This document shows positions 43,023-51,456 of a stretch of DNA of 64,000 bases, one piece after another (within the stretch, counting starts at the first letter, position 1; each line of letters opens with the position of its first letter). The translations under genes and the position numbers were made by a program. The notes beneath the pieces were generated by a model. The model was not told the origin of the DNA. It worked only from the letters and a program-made list of their open reading frames with translations, and made no database searches. Source of the DNA: Bryobacterales bacterium (lineage in GTDB: Bacteria; Acidobacteriota; Terriglobia; Bryobacterales; UBA6623); assembly GCA_022826925.1 (NCBI GenBank), contig JAJDTX010000176.1, positions 32,362 through 96,361 on the forward strand, in the 5' to 3' direction.

Positions 43023-43334
43023 ATGGGCGGGAATGCCGAAGCGATCGCCGCCGTGCGCAAGGAACTGGCCAAGTACTCCCATCCGTTGCTGCTGTTCGAC
43101 GTGCGCGAAACCGACGGGGGGCGGGTCGAGTTGGTCATCGACCTAAAGGACAAGCCAGCCAACATCCATACATATTACTTAGAGGTCCATCCGCGAGATT
43201 TGGCCCACCCACAGTTCCGCTGGATCCTGCAGCGAATGATCTTCGAGGGGCTTCACGACTACTTCGTGGAGATGTTCGAGTACACCCCGCAGAGCTTGGA
43301 CAACCCGGCAGCGCCCTACGAACTGCAGCGTTGA
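43023..43334 (+). CDS. Conserved-looking protein of unknown function, upstream of a MidA-like methyltransferase
   Basis: This 103-residue soluble protein begins MGGNAEAIAAVRKELAKYSH and contains VELVIDLKDKPANIHTYYLE, HPRDLAHPQFRWILQRMIFE and YFVEMFEYTP. It has no signal or membrane segment and its composition is that of a folded alpha/beta protein. The ATG at 43023 is used; longer frames add only six residues. The next gene begins eight bases after it, so the two are likely co-transcribed. I do not recognise a family. Confidence 0.6.
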   Translation: MGGNAEAIAAVRKELAKYSHPLLLFDVRETDGGRVELVIDLKDKPANIHTYYLEVHPRDLAHPQFRWILQRMIFEGLHDYFVEMFEYTPQSLDNPAAPYELQR

Positions 43335-43341
43335 GGCGAGC

Positions 43342-44307
43342 TTGGACCTGGCGCAGCTCATCGCCGACGAAATCCGCGCGGACGGTCCGATGCCGTTCCG
43401 GCGCTTCATGGAACTCGCCCTGTACCACCCCCGGCTCGGCTACTACGTGAGCCAGCGGGACCCCTTCGGCACGGGCGGTGACTTCTACACCAACGCCCAG
43501 CTGCAGCCCGTTTTCGGCCGGCTCCTCGCCCAGCAAGTCGATCTCTGGCGGCAGGAGTTGGGCTGCCCCGAGGACTTCTCGGTGCTGGAAGTCGGCCCGG
43601 GGCGCGGCGAGATCGGAACGCAGGTGCGGAAACGCATCCCGGAGATCGACTGGACCGGCGTGGACTATGGTGACCCGTGGCCCGAGCGGCCCCTCACGGG
43701 CGTGGTCTTGTGCAACGAGTTCTTCGATGCGCTTCCCGTGGACTCGATTGAGCGGACCAGCGACGGGTGGCTGCTGCGCGGAGTCGAGCTGCGGGGCGAC
43801 CGCTTTTGCTGGCAGACTGTCGGGCCGGTGCGGGCGGACGACGCCTGGCCCGACGTTGAGCCCGGTCGGCGCATCGAGAGTTGCGATAGCCAGGTCGCTG
43901 CGTTGCGCCGCATCGGCGACACCCTGCGGCGCGGCTGGATCCTTGTCATCGACTATGGCTACGCGCGGACGGAGATCGAGCGTGCCGGACGCTTTCCCGA
44001 CGGTTCCTTGATGGGCTATTCGCAGCACCGCGCCGACCCCGACGTGTTGCTGGAGCCGGGGCAGCGCGACATTACGGCGCACGTCAACTTCAGCGCTCTG
44101 GAGGACGCCGCCAGGGAAGCGGGGCTGGAGGTCACGCCGGTGACATCGCAGCAGGCCTACTTGCTCGGCCTCGGCGAGCCGGACAGCTTCGCCCGCGCGC
44201 TCGAGGCCGAATCCGAGCGCGCGGCCACGCTGCTGAGAATGCAGCTCAAGACGCTGATATTCGGCCTTGGCGAGACGTTTCGGGTGCTCGTGCTGCGCAA
44301 GCGTTGA
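43342..44307 (+). CDS. MidA/NDUFAF7-like SAM-dependent methyltransferase
   Basis: This 321-residue protein matches the MidA (DUF185) family of arginine methyltransferases, some of which modify respiratory complex I. Diagnostic are PMPFRRFMELALYHPRLGYY, GTGGDFYTNAQLQPVFGRLL, the SAM loop VLEVGPGRGEIGTQVRKRIP, LCNEFFDALPVDSIERTSDG and VIDYGYARTEIERAGR. It starts with TTG at 43342 (MDLAQLIADEI), which is where family alignment would begin and lies eight bases after the upstream stop. The target in this organism is not known. Confidence 0.85.
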   Translation: MDLAQLIADEIRADGPMPFRRFMELALYHPRLGYYVSQRDPFGTGGDFYTNAQLQPVFGRLLAQQVDLWRQELGCPEDFSVLEVGPGRGEIGTQVRKRIPEIDWTGVDYGDPWPERPLTGVVLCNEFFDALPVDSIERTSDGWLLRGVELRGDRFCWQTVGPVRADDAWPDVEPGRRIESCDSQVAALRRIGDTLRRGWILVIDYGYARTEIERAGRFPDGSLMGYSQHRADPDVLLEPGQRDITAHVNFSALEDAAREAGLEVTPVTSQQAYLLGLGEPDSFARALEAESERAATLLRMQLKTLIFGLGETFRVLVLRKR

Positions 44308-44339
44308 CCCTATACTTTGGATAGTCTGGTCTGACTGCG

Positions 44340-45125
44340 ATGGTGCCGAACGCTCCACAGGGATCGCTCGAAGAGCTCCAAGGGCGCCGCTTCTCGTTCT
44401 TTCCCGCAATCCGCGGCATCGAACACAACGAGTGGACGATGCACGACTCGACTTGGTCCGAAGTGCAAGTTCGCAACGGCATGACCGGCCAAGAGTTCTG
44501 GATCCCCAAGCGCCATCTCGGGGGCGTGAGTAGTTCCGACTCCCCGGTACTCATCCTGGGCTTGCAGCGCGAGCTCGAATTCAAGGCCGGGGGCGTCTAC
44601 CCATACCGGCGGACAGTCACCGAGATGCCCTCGACGCCCGCGGGCCGGCAGCCGCCCGCCGCTCCGGTGCCCGAGCCCAAGCAGCGACTGCTGTCGGGCT
44701 CGGACGCGCGCCTGGTGCGTTTGCTCGCCATCGCCATCGGCGTAGGCCTGTTGGTCTCCGTGATCGGCTTCTTGGGGCTGGTGGGGCGTTTGCACAACCC
44801 CCTGGACCGCTGGCTCCAGCCGGATACCTCCACGGAGGACCAACGCTATATCGGGCTTGGCACGACCGATAGCTACTTCCAGGTTGTGGCGAAGCTGGAC
44901 AGGCCGGGCTCGGAAGAGTGGATCAGTGCCGAGGAGGATGAAATCCAGTTCCAAGCGCTGTTCTACCCGGCGCGGCGGTACATCGTTGTCTTGATGGGCA
45001 GCACCCGCGGCGACATGCGCTATCTGGGCACCCTCCACGATCCGAGCCGGCAGGTCTTGGACTCGGCTCAGTTCTCGCGAGGCGGCGATACCGGCTCGAT
45101 GATGCGCAACCTGCCCGAGTTCTAG
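44340..45125 (+). CDS. Single-pass membrane protein of unknown function
   Basis: This 261-residue protein has a cytoplasmic N-terminal ~125 residues (FSFFPAIRGIEHNEWTMHDS and GQEFWIPKRHLGGV), a Pro-rich linker and one transmembrane helix (~127-149, LLAIAIGVGLLVSVIGFLGL). An extracytoplasmic domain (DQRYIGLGTTDSYFQVVAKL and RRYIVVLMGSTRG) follows. No enzyme motif is evident. It lies 32 bp after the MidA-like gene on the same strand. I know no family for it. Confidence 0.65.
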   Translation: MVPNAPQGSLEELQGRRFSFFPAIRGIEHNEWTMHDSTWSEVQVRNGMTGQEFWIPKRHLGGVSSSDSPVLILGLQRELEFKAGGVYPYRRTVTEMPSTPAGRQPPAAPVPEPKQRLLSGSDARLVRLLAIAIGVGLLVSVIGFLGLVGRLHNPLDRWLQPDTSTEDQRYIGLGTTDSYFQVVAKLDRPGSEEWISAEEDEIQFQALFYPARRYIVVLMGSTRGDMRYLGTLHDPSRQVLDSAQFSRGGDTGSMMRNLPEF

Positions 45126-45171
45126 CGGGCGGTCCGCGCCGCAGGCTTGCCGACTTCGGCCAAGCGCAGGT

Positions 45172-45191
45172 TATATAATCAATGTTATATA
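45172..45191 (+). promoter_or_regulatory. Operator/promoter of the AbrB-Doc pair
   Basis: A perfect dyad TATATAA-TCAATG-TTATATA (45172-45178 and 45185-45191) overlaps a TATAAT -10 box (45174-45179). The ATG of the antitoxin follows at 45204 with AGGGGCGG before it. A TTGCCG at 45147 is a poor and distant -35. This is the likely site for autoregulation by the AbrB protein. Confidence 0.55.
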
Positions 45192-45203
45192 GCAGGGGCG
45201 GAA

Positions 45204-45431
45204 ATGCTCTCATTCAAGATCACAACTGTCGGCTCGTCATCCGGGATTATCCTCACCAAGGAGGCGATGGCCCGCCTCAGGGTGCGAAAGGGCGACATCC
45301 TGTATTTGACCGAGGCTCCCGGCGGCGGCTACCGGCTGACTCCCCACGATCCTGAGTTCGCCCGCCAGATGGCGCACGCCGAGGAAATCATGCATGACGA
45401 CCGCGAGGTCCTGCGAGCACTGGCGAAGTGA
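45204..45431 (+). CDS. AbrB/MazE-type antitoxin, Doc partner
   Basis: This 75-residue protein has the swapped-hairpin (AbrB) DNA-binding domain MLSFKITTVGSSSGIILTKE and AMARLRVRKGDILYLTEAPG. Its C-terminal tail (DPEFARQMAHAEEIMHDDRE) would wrap the toxin. The ATG at 45204 is used because of the AGGGGCGG site and because it lies after the operator. Its TGA overlaps the GTG start of the downstream Doc gene (GTGA), so the two are coupled. Phd is the usual Doc partner, so an AbrB partner is a variant. Confidence 0.85.
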   Translation: MLSFKITTVGSSSGIILTKEAMARLRVRKGDILYLTEAPGGGYRLTPHDPEFARQMAHAEEIMHDDREVLRALAK

Positions 45432-45826
45432 CGTCTAGAGAATCCACCCCTTGGCGGTGGGTTTCGTTAGAGGTCGTTCTCGCCATTCATGGCCGCCAGA
45501 TTGCCGAGCATGGCGGAGTCGATGGCATCCGTGACCTTGGGCTCATCGAATCGGCATTGGCGCGTCCCGTCAACTTGCAGTCACATGGCAATCCCGATGC
45601 CGCCTCGCTGGCAGCGGCTTATGCCCATGGCTTGGTCCCGAGCCACGGTTTCGTGGATGGCAACAAGCGTGTCGGGTGGGTCACGGCGCGCCTGTTCCTA
45701 CTCGCGAATGGCTGGAGCCTAGACTTCGATCCGTTCGACGCGATCCGGATCATGGAAGCTGCGTCGGCGGGACAGGTCTCCGAAGAGGAGGTCGCGAACT
45801 GGTTTCGCCAACGATTGGCGGCTTGA
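45428..45826 (+). CDS. Doc/Fic-type death-on-curing toxin
   Basis: This 132-residue protein is a Doc-type toxin. H73-GFVDGNK-R81 matches HxFxDxNKR (Doc motif), typical of enzymes that phosphorylate EF-Tu in the known case. The N-terminus WVSLEVVLAIHGRQIAEHGG and GIRDLGLIESALARPVN are standard for Doc. It begins with GTG inside the stop of the AbrB gene. It is complete and probably active. Confidence 0.88.
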   Translation: MTSRESTPWRWVSLEVVLAIHGRQIAEHGGVDGIRDLGLIESALARPVNLQSHGNPDAASLAAAYAHGLVPSHGFVDGNKRVGWVTARLFLLANGWSLDFDPFDAIRIMEAASAGQVSEEEVANWFRQRLAA

Positions 45827-45921
45827 GGCGATGAATCCGGTTCCTTCGTGCCCCCGCTGGTGGCGTCCAGCGCATGTCAGTCACACTCGCCCGTGCCGTG
45901 CCGAAAGCGTTCGGGCGCCCC

Positions 45922-47175
45922 TCAGTGGCGCAGGTTCTGCAGCGCGTCGAGCAGCTGGTCCACTTCCTCGGAAGTGTTGTAGTGCGTTAGGCCGACGCGC
46001 ACGAGCCCACCGGAATCCTCCAGGCCCAGGTCCTCGGTGACGTTGAGGGCGTAGAAGTTTCCGTCCCAGACACAGATGCGGCGCCTTGCGAGCGCCTCGG
46101 AGATCGCTCGCGGGTGGATTCCGCGCAAGCGGAAGGCCGCGGTGGGCACGCGCCAGTCGAAGCGCGCCTCGTCGCGGATGCCGTAGAACTCTAGGTCGTG
46201 GACTTCGAGCAAGCCGCGGATCAGGCGCTGCGACAGCCCGCGCTCGTAGTTCCGGATGGCCGTCATTCCGGCCACCACGGCTTCTCGGCGGCTGCAGTTG
46301 GGGTCGACCCCTCCGAAGCGACGCCCGATCCCCGCGATGTACTGGATCGCGGCCGCAGTGCCGGCCATGCCCTCGTGGTTCTGCGTGCCTGTCTCGAGAC
46401 GTCCGGGGAGATCGTCGTCCGCAGGCCGCACCCTGTACGCCCGCAGGCCTTCCAAGTGCTCCTGCTTGCCATACAGCAGGCCTTGGTGCGGGCCGAAGAA
46501 CTTGTAGGCCGAGCAGGCCAGGAAGTCGCAGTCGAGGGACTTGACGTCGATGGGTGCGTGCGGCGCGAAATGCACCGCGTCTATGAACACGCGCGCGCCG
46601 ACCGCATGCGCGAGGCGAATGACGGTCTTGACGTCGTTGATGGTGCCCACCGCGTTCGAGGCGTAGCCCACCGCGACGAACTTCGTCCGCCGGTTGATGG
46701 CGGAGCGCAGCGCGGACAGGTCGAGCGTGCAGTCCTTGGGCTTGAAGCGAACCTCGCGAACGGTAACGCCTGTCGGCTCGAGGCTCTTCCAAGGCGCGTA
46801 GTTGGCGTCATGGTCGAGCCGCGTCACGACGATTTCGTCGCCGGGCCCGAATTCCGATTCCAGCGCCCGGCTGAGCCAGAACGTCAGCGTGGTCATGTTG
46901 GGGCCGAAGATTACCTCGTGCGCGGAGCAGCCCAGCAGGTCACCCGCCGCGCGGTGGGCCTCCGCGACGATGGCGTCGCTTTCGCGGCTTGAATGGAAGG
47001 CCCCGTGCAGGTTGGCGTTGCAGCCCACTAGGTAGCCGGAGACAGCCTCGACCACTTGGCGCGGCACCTGGGTGCCGCCGGGGCCATCGAAATAGAGTTC
47101 AGGGGGTCGACCCGTTCGGGGATCGAAAATCGGGTACTGGGATCGAATCCAACTTGTGTCGAACGTTCGCGACAT
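45922..47175 (-). CDS. Cysteine-desulfurase-like aminotransferase class V protein
   Basis: This 417-residue PLP enzyme belongs to the cysteine desulfurase-like branch of class V aminotransferases. It begins FDTSWIRSQYPIFD and has YFDGPGGTQVPRQVVEAVSG, THLDHDAN-type text (VVTRLDHDANYAPWKSL), VFIDAVHFAPHAPIDVKSLD and the PLP lysine in LACSAYKFFGPHQGLLYG. No downstream Fe-S scaffold gene is adjacent, so its physiological role (desulfurase, selenocysteine lyase-like or aminotransferase) is not settled. It is divergent from the glycosyltransferase operon starting at 47267. Confidence 0.8.
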   Translation of the reverse strand: MSRTFDTSWIRSQYPIFDPRTGRPPELYFDGPGGTQVPRQVVEAVSGYLVGCNANLHGAFHSSRESDAIVAEAHRAAGDLLGCSAHEVIFGPNMTTLTFWLSRALESEFGPGDEIVVTRLDHDANYAPWKSLEPTGVTVREVRFKPKDCTLDLSALRSAINRRTKFVAVGYASNAVGTINDVKTVIRLAHAVGARVFIDAVHFAPHAPIDVKSLDCDFLACSAYKFFGPHQGLLYGKQEHLEGLRAYRVRPADDDLPGRLETGTQNHEGMAGTAAAIQYIAGIGRRFGGVDPNCSRREAVVAGMTAIRNYERGLSQRLIRGLLEVHDLEFYGIRDEARFDWRVPTAAFRLRGIHPRAISEALARRRICVWDGNFYALNVTEDLGLEDSGGLVRVGLTHYNTSEEVDQLLDALQNLRH

Positions 47176-47266
47176 GCTCGGCTAACAGCGCCCTACCCCC
47201 AACGCCGGGTCAGGTCAACACTCCGATAGTGTAAAGCTTAGGTATGGGCGTGACCGCTCCGCTCAG

Positions 47267-48283
47267 ATGACCGTCTCCGTGGTCATTCCACACCGAGACC
47301 GAGCCGACCTGCTCGAGCGAGTCCTGAGTTGCCTCTCGAACCAGCGCCTGCCCGGCGAGACAAGCTTGGAGGTCATTGTAGTCGACAACGGTTCTAGCGA
47401 CGGCTCGGCGGACGTGGCGGCTGCCCACGGCGCGCGCAGCGTCCTGCTGGGCTCCAACCAAGGCGTCAGCAAGGCACTCAACCGAGGCATCGAGGCGGCT
47501 CGCGGCGCTTGGATAGCGGTGCTCAACAATGATGTGGACCTTGCTCCCGATTGGCTGGCCGTCATGCTCGAGGCTGCCCAGAGCTCGGATGCATGGTTCG
47601 CCACCGGCAAGGTCTACGACACCGGCGGCGCGGGCGTGCTTGATGGAGCCGGTGACGCTGTCTGCCGGGGCGGCACGGCCTGGCGCCTCGGGCACGGCAA
47701 GCACGACGGCCCAGAGTATTCGCGCCCGCGGGCAACATACTTCCCCTCGGCCACGGCAGCGCTCTTCCGGCGCGAGTTCTTCGATCTCGCCGGACTGTTC
47801 GACGAGTCCTTCTTCGCCTATCTGGAAGATGTGGACCTTGGCATGCGCGCCGCTGCGCTGGGGCTGGCGGGCGTGTACGTGCCGGATGCGCTGGCGTGGC
47901 ATCGCGGCAGCGCGACGTCGGGCCGCTGGAGCAGCCGGAGCGTGGCTTGGATCACGCGGCATCAGCTGCTTTTGATCGGCAAGCACTATTCGGAAGCGCT
48001 GCTGCTGCGATTCGCGCTTCCCGTCTTGGCGGCCCAGCTGCTCTGGGCGGCGCTGGCCCTGTCGCGAGGGCGATTCCGGGCGTGGCTGACAGGCATCGTC
48101 CTGGGGCTGCGGGATTGCCGGGCGCACTGGCGTCCCCGCTCGCGTCGAGGGGAGGAAGGCTTGGCCGCCGCGCTACGGGCCGGAGAGGGGGAGATCGCCG
48201 CCCTGCAGCTAGCCGGCGGATGGGACTCGTACTGGAGATGGTATTTCCGGCTGGTCGGGCAGCCCGCGCGGAGGGTGCCTTGA
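47267..48283 (+). CDS. Glycosyltransferase family 2 (first of four)
   Basis: This 338-residue enzyme has the GT-A N-terminus MTVSVVIPHRDRADLLERVL and VIVVDNGSSDGSADV, the nucleotide-metal segment AVLNNDVDLAPDW, and FDESFFAYLEDVDLGMRAAA with the catalytic-base ED motif. Rhamnosyl-type GT2 enzymes share this layout. A hydrophobic C-terminal stretch (LLRFALPVLAAQLLWAAL) suggests membrane association. Its stop overlaps the TTG start of the next gene (TTGA). It is the first gene of an operon that likely builds a surface polysaccharide. Confidence 0.88.
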   Translation: MTVSVVIPHRDRADLLERVLSCLSNQRLPGETSLEVIVVDNGSSDGSADVAAAHGARSVLLGSNQGVSKALNRGIEAARGAWIAVLNNDVDLAPDWLAVMLEAAQSSDAWFATGKVYDTGGAGVLDGAGDAVCRGGTAWRLGHGKHDGPEYSRPRATYFPSATAALFRREFFDLAGLFDESFFAYLEDVDLGMRAAALGLAGVYVPDALAWHRGSATSGRWSSRSVAWITRHQLLLIGKHYSEALLLRFALPVLAAQLLWAALALSRGRFRAWLTGIVLGLRDCRAHWRPRSRRGEEGLAAALRAGEGEIAALQLAGGWDSYWRWYFRLVGQPARRVP

Positions 48284-49197
48284 CCCACCCCGTGGCGGCT
48301 GTGATCGTGGCATATCGATCGCGTCCGCACCTGCCCAGCTGCCTCGCGGCGCTGGACGGCAAGGTCGAACAGGCCGTGGTGGTCGAGAACACGCCCGGCG
48401 AACTGCCTGATCCCGAACTGCAGGATCGCTTCCCTTGGGTCGCTTGGATCAACAACGACTCCAATCGCGGCTTTGCCGCGGCCGCCAACCAAGGGATCTC
48501 CGCGACCAGCGCGCCCAACATCCTCCTGCTGAACCCCGACTGCGAGCTGCATAGCGGCCTCGCCGAGCTAGTCGCCGAGTGCGACGCTGCCGGCGTGGCC
48601 GGCGCGGGCGGCTTGCTGGAGGGTTCCGATGGCTCGGCGCAGGTGGGCTTCTTCGCCCGCTCGCTCCCTACGCCAACTACCCTGATCTTCGAGGTGCTCG
48701 GCGTGAATCGAGCATGGAGGCGTAACCCGGTGAACCGGCGCTACCGACTCTTGGGTATGCGCCTTGACGTGGCATGCGATGTCCAGCAGCCCGCAGGCGC
48801 CCTGCTGTTGCTGCGCCGGGACGCGCTCGCCGCGGTCGGCGGACTGGACGAGCGCTTCCACCCGGCCTGGTTCGAGGACGTGGATCTTTGCAAGCGTCTG
48901 CGAGACGCCGGCTTCAGGCTACGCTACAATCCGGCTGCGGTGGCCCGGCACGCGGGCGGGCATGCCGTTGCGACGCTGCCCCTGCAAGCGAGGCTCTTGG
49001 CTTGGTATGGTGGACTATTGCGATACGCCGAGAAACACTTTTCGGGCGGCTGGTTTCGCTGCGTTCGCTGTGCGGTACTGGTGGGGTTGGTATCGCGGAC
49101 CCTCTATTTTCTGGCGCGGGCTCGCCGGGCCCAGGCCGCGCGCGCCTATTGGAATTCGGCTCGCCTCGTGAGGTCCGGATTTCCCAGTCTGTCGTGA
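48280..49197 (+). CDS. Glycosyltransferase family 2 (second of four)
   Basis: This 305-residue GT-A enzyme begins MTHPVAAVIVAYRSRPHLPS from a TTG start inside the previous stop. It contains WINNDSNRGFAAAANQGI, NILLLNPDCELHSGLAEL and DERFHPAWFEDVDLCKRLRD, the GT2 donor-binding and base motifs. The start was chosen because upstream sequence in this frame is a shadow of the previous gene. The next gene follows after 45 bp. Confidence 0.85.
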   Translation: MTHPVAAVIVAYRSRPHLPSCLAALDGKVEQAVVVENTPGELPDPELQDRFPWVAWINNDSNRGFAAAANQGISATSAPNILLLNPDCELHSGLAELVAECDAAGVAGAGGLLEGSDGSAQVGFFARSLPTPTTLIFEVLGVNRAWRRNPVNRRYRLLGMRLDVACDVQQPAGALLLLRRDALAAVGGLDERFHPAWFEDVDLCKRLRDAGFRLRYNPAAVARHAGGHAVATLPLQARLLAWYGGLLRYAEKHFSGGWFRCVRCAVLVGLVSRTLYFLARARRAQAARAYWNSARLVRSGFPSLS

Positions 49198-49242
49198 TGG
49201 CGTAATCACCCTGCCGGAACTTTCGGAACGGAATCGATCTTC

Positions 49243-50313
49243 ATGTCAGCCAAGCCTCTGGTCTCGGTAACGGTGGTCACGTACAACAGCGGGCGGTTCA
49301 TCCGCCGCTGCTTGGAATCGGCGCTGGAGCAGACTCACCGGCCGCTGGAGGTGATCGTCATCGACAATGCCTCCACCGACGGCACTTGCGACATTCTCGA
49401 GCGCTTCGAGGATCGCTGCGTCGTGGTCTACAACGAGCAGAACGTCGGATTCGCCGCCGCGCAGAACCAAGCGATCGCGCTCTCGCGCGGAGATTGGGTG
49501 CTCACGCTCAATCCGGACGTGCTGCTGCTGTCGGACTTCGTCGACAGCCTGATGATGACCGCAAAGATGGATCCGATGGCCGGCACGGTCTGCGGCAAGC
49601 TCCTGCTGGCCGACGCCAGCTTCGATATCGAGGGCGTTCAGCGGCTCGACTCCACCGGCATGTTCTTCACGCCCATGCTGCGCCACAAGGATCGCGGTTG
49701 CATGGAGACCAACAACGGACACTACCGCCGGTACGAGTACGTGTTCGGCGCTACCGCCGCGGCGGCCTGCTACCGGCGCGAGATGATCGCCGACGTGTCT
49801 GTGGACGGGGAGTTCTTCGACGCCGAGTTCTTCACCTACCGCGAGGATGCCGATGTCGCCTGGCGCGCCCAGCTGCTGGGCTGGAAGTGCATCTTCGACC
49901 CGCGCGCGGCGGCGTACCACGTGCGCAGCTTGCGCCCCGGCATGCGCAACCAGCTTCCGGCCGAGATCAACATGCACTCGGTCAAGAATCGCTTCCTGAT
50001 GCGCATCAAGAACATCACGCCCGGCCTCTACGCGCGGAACTTCTTGCCGATCACGTTCCGGGATCTCGGTATCGTGGCGTACTGCATGCTGCTCGAGCGG
50101 TACTCGCTGCGGGCATTCTTCTATCTGGCCCGGAATTACCGCGGCGCCCTGCGCAAGCGCCGCTGGATCCAGGCGCGGCGGCGCGTGGACGAGTCGTACA
50201 TGGCGAGTTGGTTCCGTTACCGCCCGGTCAGCGCGCCCCTGCAGGGCGAAGTGGCTGAAGCGACGCGGAGAGCGGAGCTGGCTGCGGAGCCGGTACGCTA
50301 CCGGGCCACATGA
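49243..50313 (+). CDS. Glycosyltransferase family 2 (third of four)
   Basis: This 356-residue GT-A enzyme has KPLVSVTVVTYNSGRFIRRC, VIVIDNASTDGTCDILERFE, WVLTLNPDVLLLSDFVDSLM and FFDAEFFTYREDADVAWRAQ, the canonical GT2 nucleotide and base motifs. The C-terminal third (SLRPGMRNQLPAEINMHSVK) is typical of rhamnosyltransferase-like GT2 enzymes. Its stop overlaps the ATG of the following DUF1972 gene (ATGA). It is in the same operon and likely adds one sugar of a surface glycan. Confidence 0.88.
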   Translation: MSAKPLVSVTVVTYNSGRFIRRCLESALEQTHRPLEVIVIDNASTDGTCDILERFEDRCVVVYNEQNVGFAAAQNQAIALSRGDWVLTLNPDVLLLSDFVDSLMMTAKMDPMAGTVCGKLLLADASFDIEGVQRLDSTGMFFTPMLRHKDRGCMETNNGHYRRYEYVFGATAAAACYRREMIADVSVDGEFFDAEFFTYREDADVAWRAQLLGWKCIFDPRAAAYHVRSLRPGMRNQLPAEINMHSVKNRFLMRIKNITPGLYARNFLPITFRDLGIVAYCMLLERYSLRAFFYLARNYRGALRKRRWIQARRRVDESYMASWFRYRPVSAPLQGEVAEATRRAELAAEPVRYRAT

Positions 50314-51407
50314 AGATTGCCCTGCTGGGCACCCGGGGCATTCCCGCCAATTACGGCGGCTTCGAGACATTCGCCGAAGAGCTTGCGGCCCGCCTCGTCG
50401 AACGCGGGCATCGAGTCACGGTCTACTGCCGCGCGCACTATGCCAGCGGCCAGCGGGAATGCCGGGGCGCGAGCTTGGTGGTGTTGCCTACAATTCGCGG
50501 CAAGCATACCGACACGCCTGTCCACACCCTGTTATCCACCCTTCACTTGATGCTGCGCGGCGCCGATGCCGCGATCTACTGCAACGGCGCGAACGCGGTG
50601 TTCTCGTATTGGCCGCGGCTGCTGGGCATCCCCACGGTGCTCAATGTTGACGGCCTCGAGCGCAAGCGCCGCAAGTGGGGAGTCGCCGCCCGCGGGTGGT
50701 ATGCCGCTTCCGAGCGCTGGTCGACTCTGTGCCCCGCCCGCGTGGTCACGGATGCGCTGGTCATCCGGTCCTACTATCGCGAGCGGTTCGGGCTGGACAC
50801 CGACTGCATCGCCTACGGCGCGCCCGCCGGACCGTCGGAGAGCTCCGCCAAGCTGGCCGAGCTGGGCTTGGACCGCGGCGGGTACTACCTCTATGTCGGC
50901 CGCTTCGAGCCCGAGAACAACGCCCTGCTGGTTGTGCGGGAGTTCGAGCGCAGCTCGGCCAGGCGCCGGTTGGTCATGGTGGGCGACGCTCCGTACGCGG
51001 ACGAGTACATCCGCCAGGTGAGGTCCACCCGAGACCCGCGCATCGTGTTTACCGGGGCGGTGTACGGCGAAGCCTACGCCGAGCTCCAGTCGCATTGCCA
51101 CGCCTACCTGCACGCGACCGAGGTCGGGGGCACGCACCCGGCGCTGGTCGAAGCGATGGGCCGAGGGTGCGCCGTGCTGTATCTAGACACGCCCGAAAAC
51201 CGCGAGGTGGCAGCACGAGCAGGGCTGCGCTATGGCGATCGCTCGGGCGAGCTCAGCGCCCGGATCGACGAACTGGAGGCAGCCGGTTCCGAGCGGATGC
51301 AGGCCTTGCGTCGCAGGGCGGCAAGCGAGGCCGCCGAACGCTACAGCTGGGAGGCGGTCGCGGACGGCTACGAACGTTTGCTGGAGTCCCTCGTAACGCG
51401 AGAGTGA
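50310..51407 (+). CDS. Glycosyltransferase, DUF1972/GT4 type (fourth of four)
   Basis: This 365-residue GT-B enzyme begins MKIALLGTRGIPANYGGFET, the hallmark of DUF1972 glycosyltransferases of the beta-1,4-rhamnosyltransferase kind. It has EELAARLVERGHRVTVYCRA, LGIPTVLNVDGLERKRRKWG and the donor-site stretch HATEVGGTHPALVEAMGRGC with the catalytic EX7E-type pair. The C-terminus AERYSWEAVADGYERLLESL is a normal GT4 end. It is coupled to the previous gene by an ATGA overlap and closes the operon. Confidence 0.9.
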   Translation: MKIALLGTRGIPANYGGFETFAEELAARLVERGHRVTVYCRAHYASGQRECRGASLVVLPTIRGKHTDTPVHTLLSTLHLMLRGADAAIYCNGANAVFSYWPRLLGIPTVLNVDGLERKRRKWGVAARGWYAASERWSTLCPARVVTDALVIRSYYRERFGLDTDCIAYGAPAGPSESSAKLAELGLDRGGYYLYVGRFEPENNALLVVREFERSSARRRLVMVGDAPYADEYIRQVRSTRDPRIVFTGAVYGEAYAELQSHCHAYLHATEVGGTHPALVEAMGRGCAVLYLDTPENREVAARAGLRYGDRSGELSARIDELEAAGSERMQALRRRAASEAAERYSWEAVADGYERLLESLVTRE

Positions 51408-51456
51408 GCCTTGGCGATCCGCCGGGGGCACTACATTAGATAGGTTCGGAGATCGC

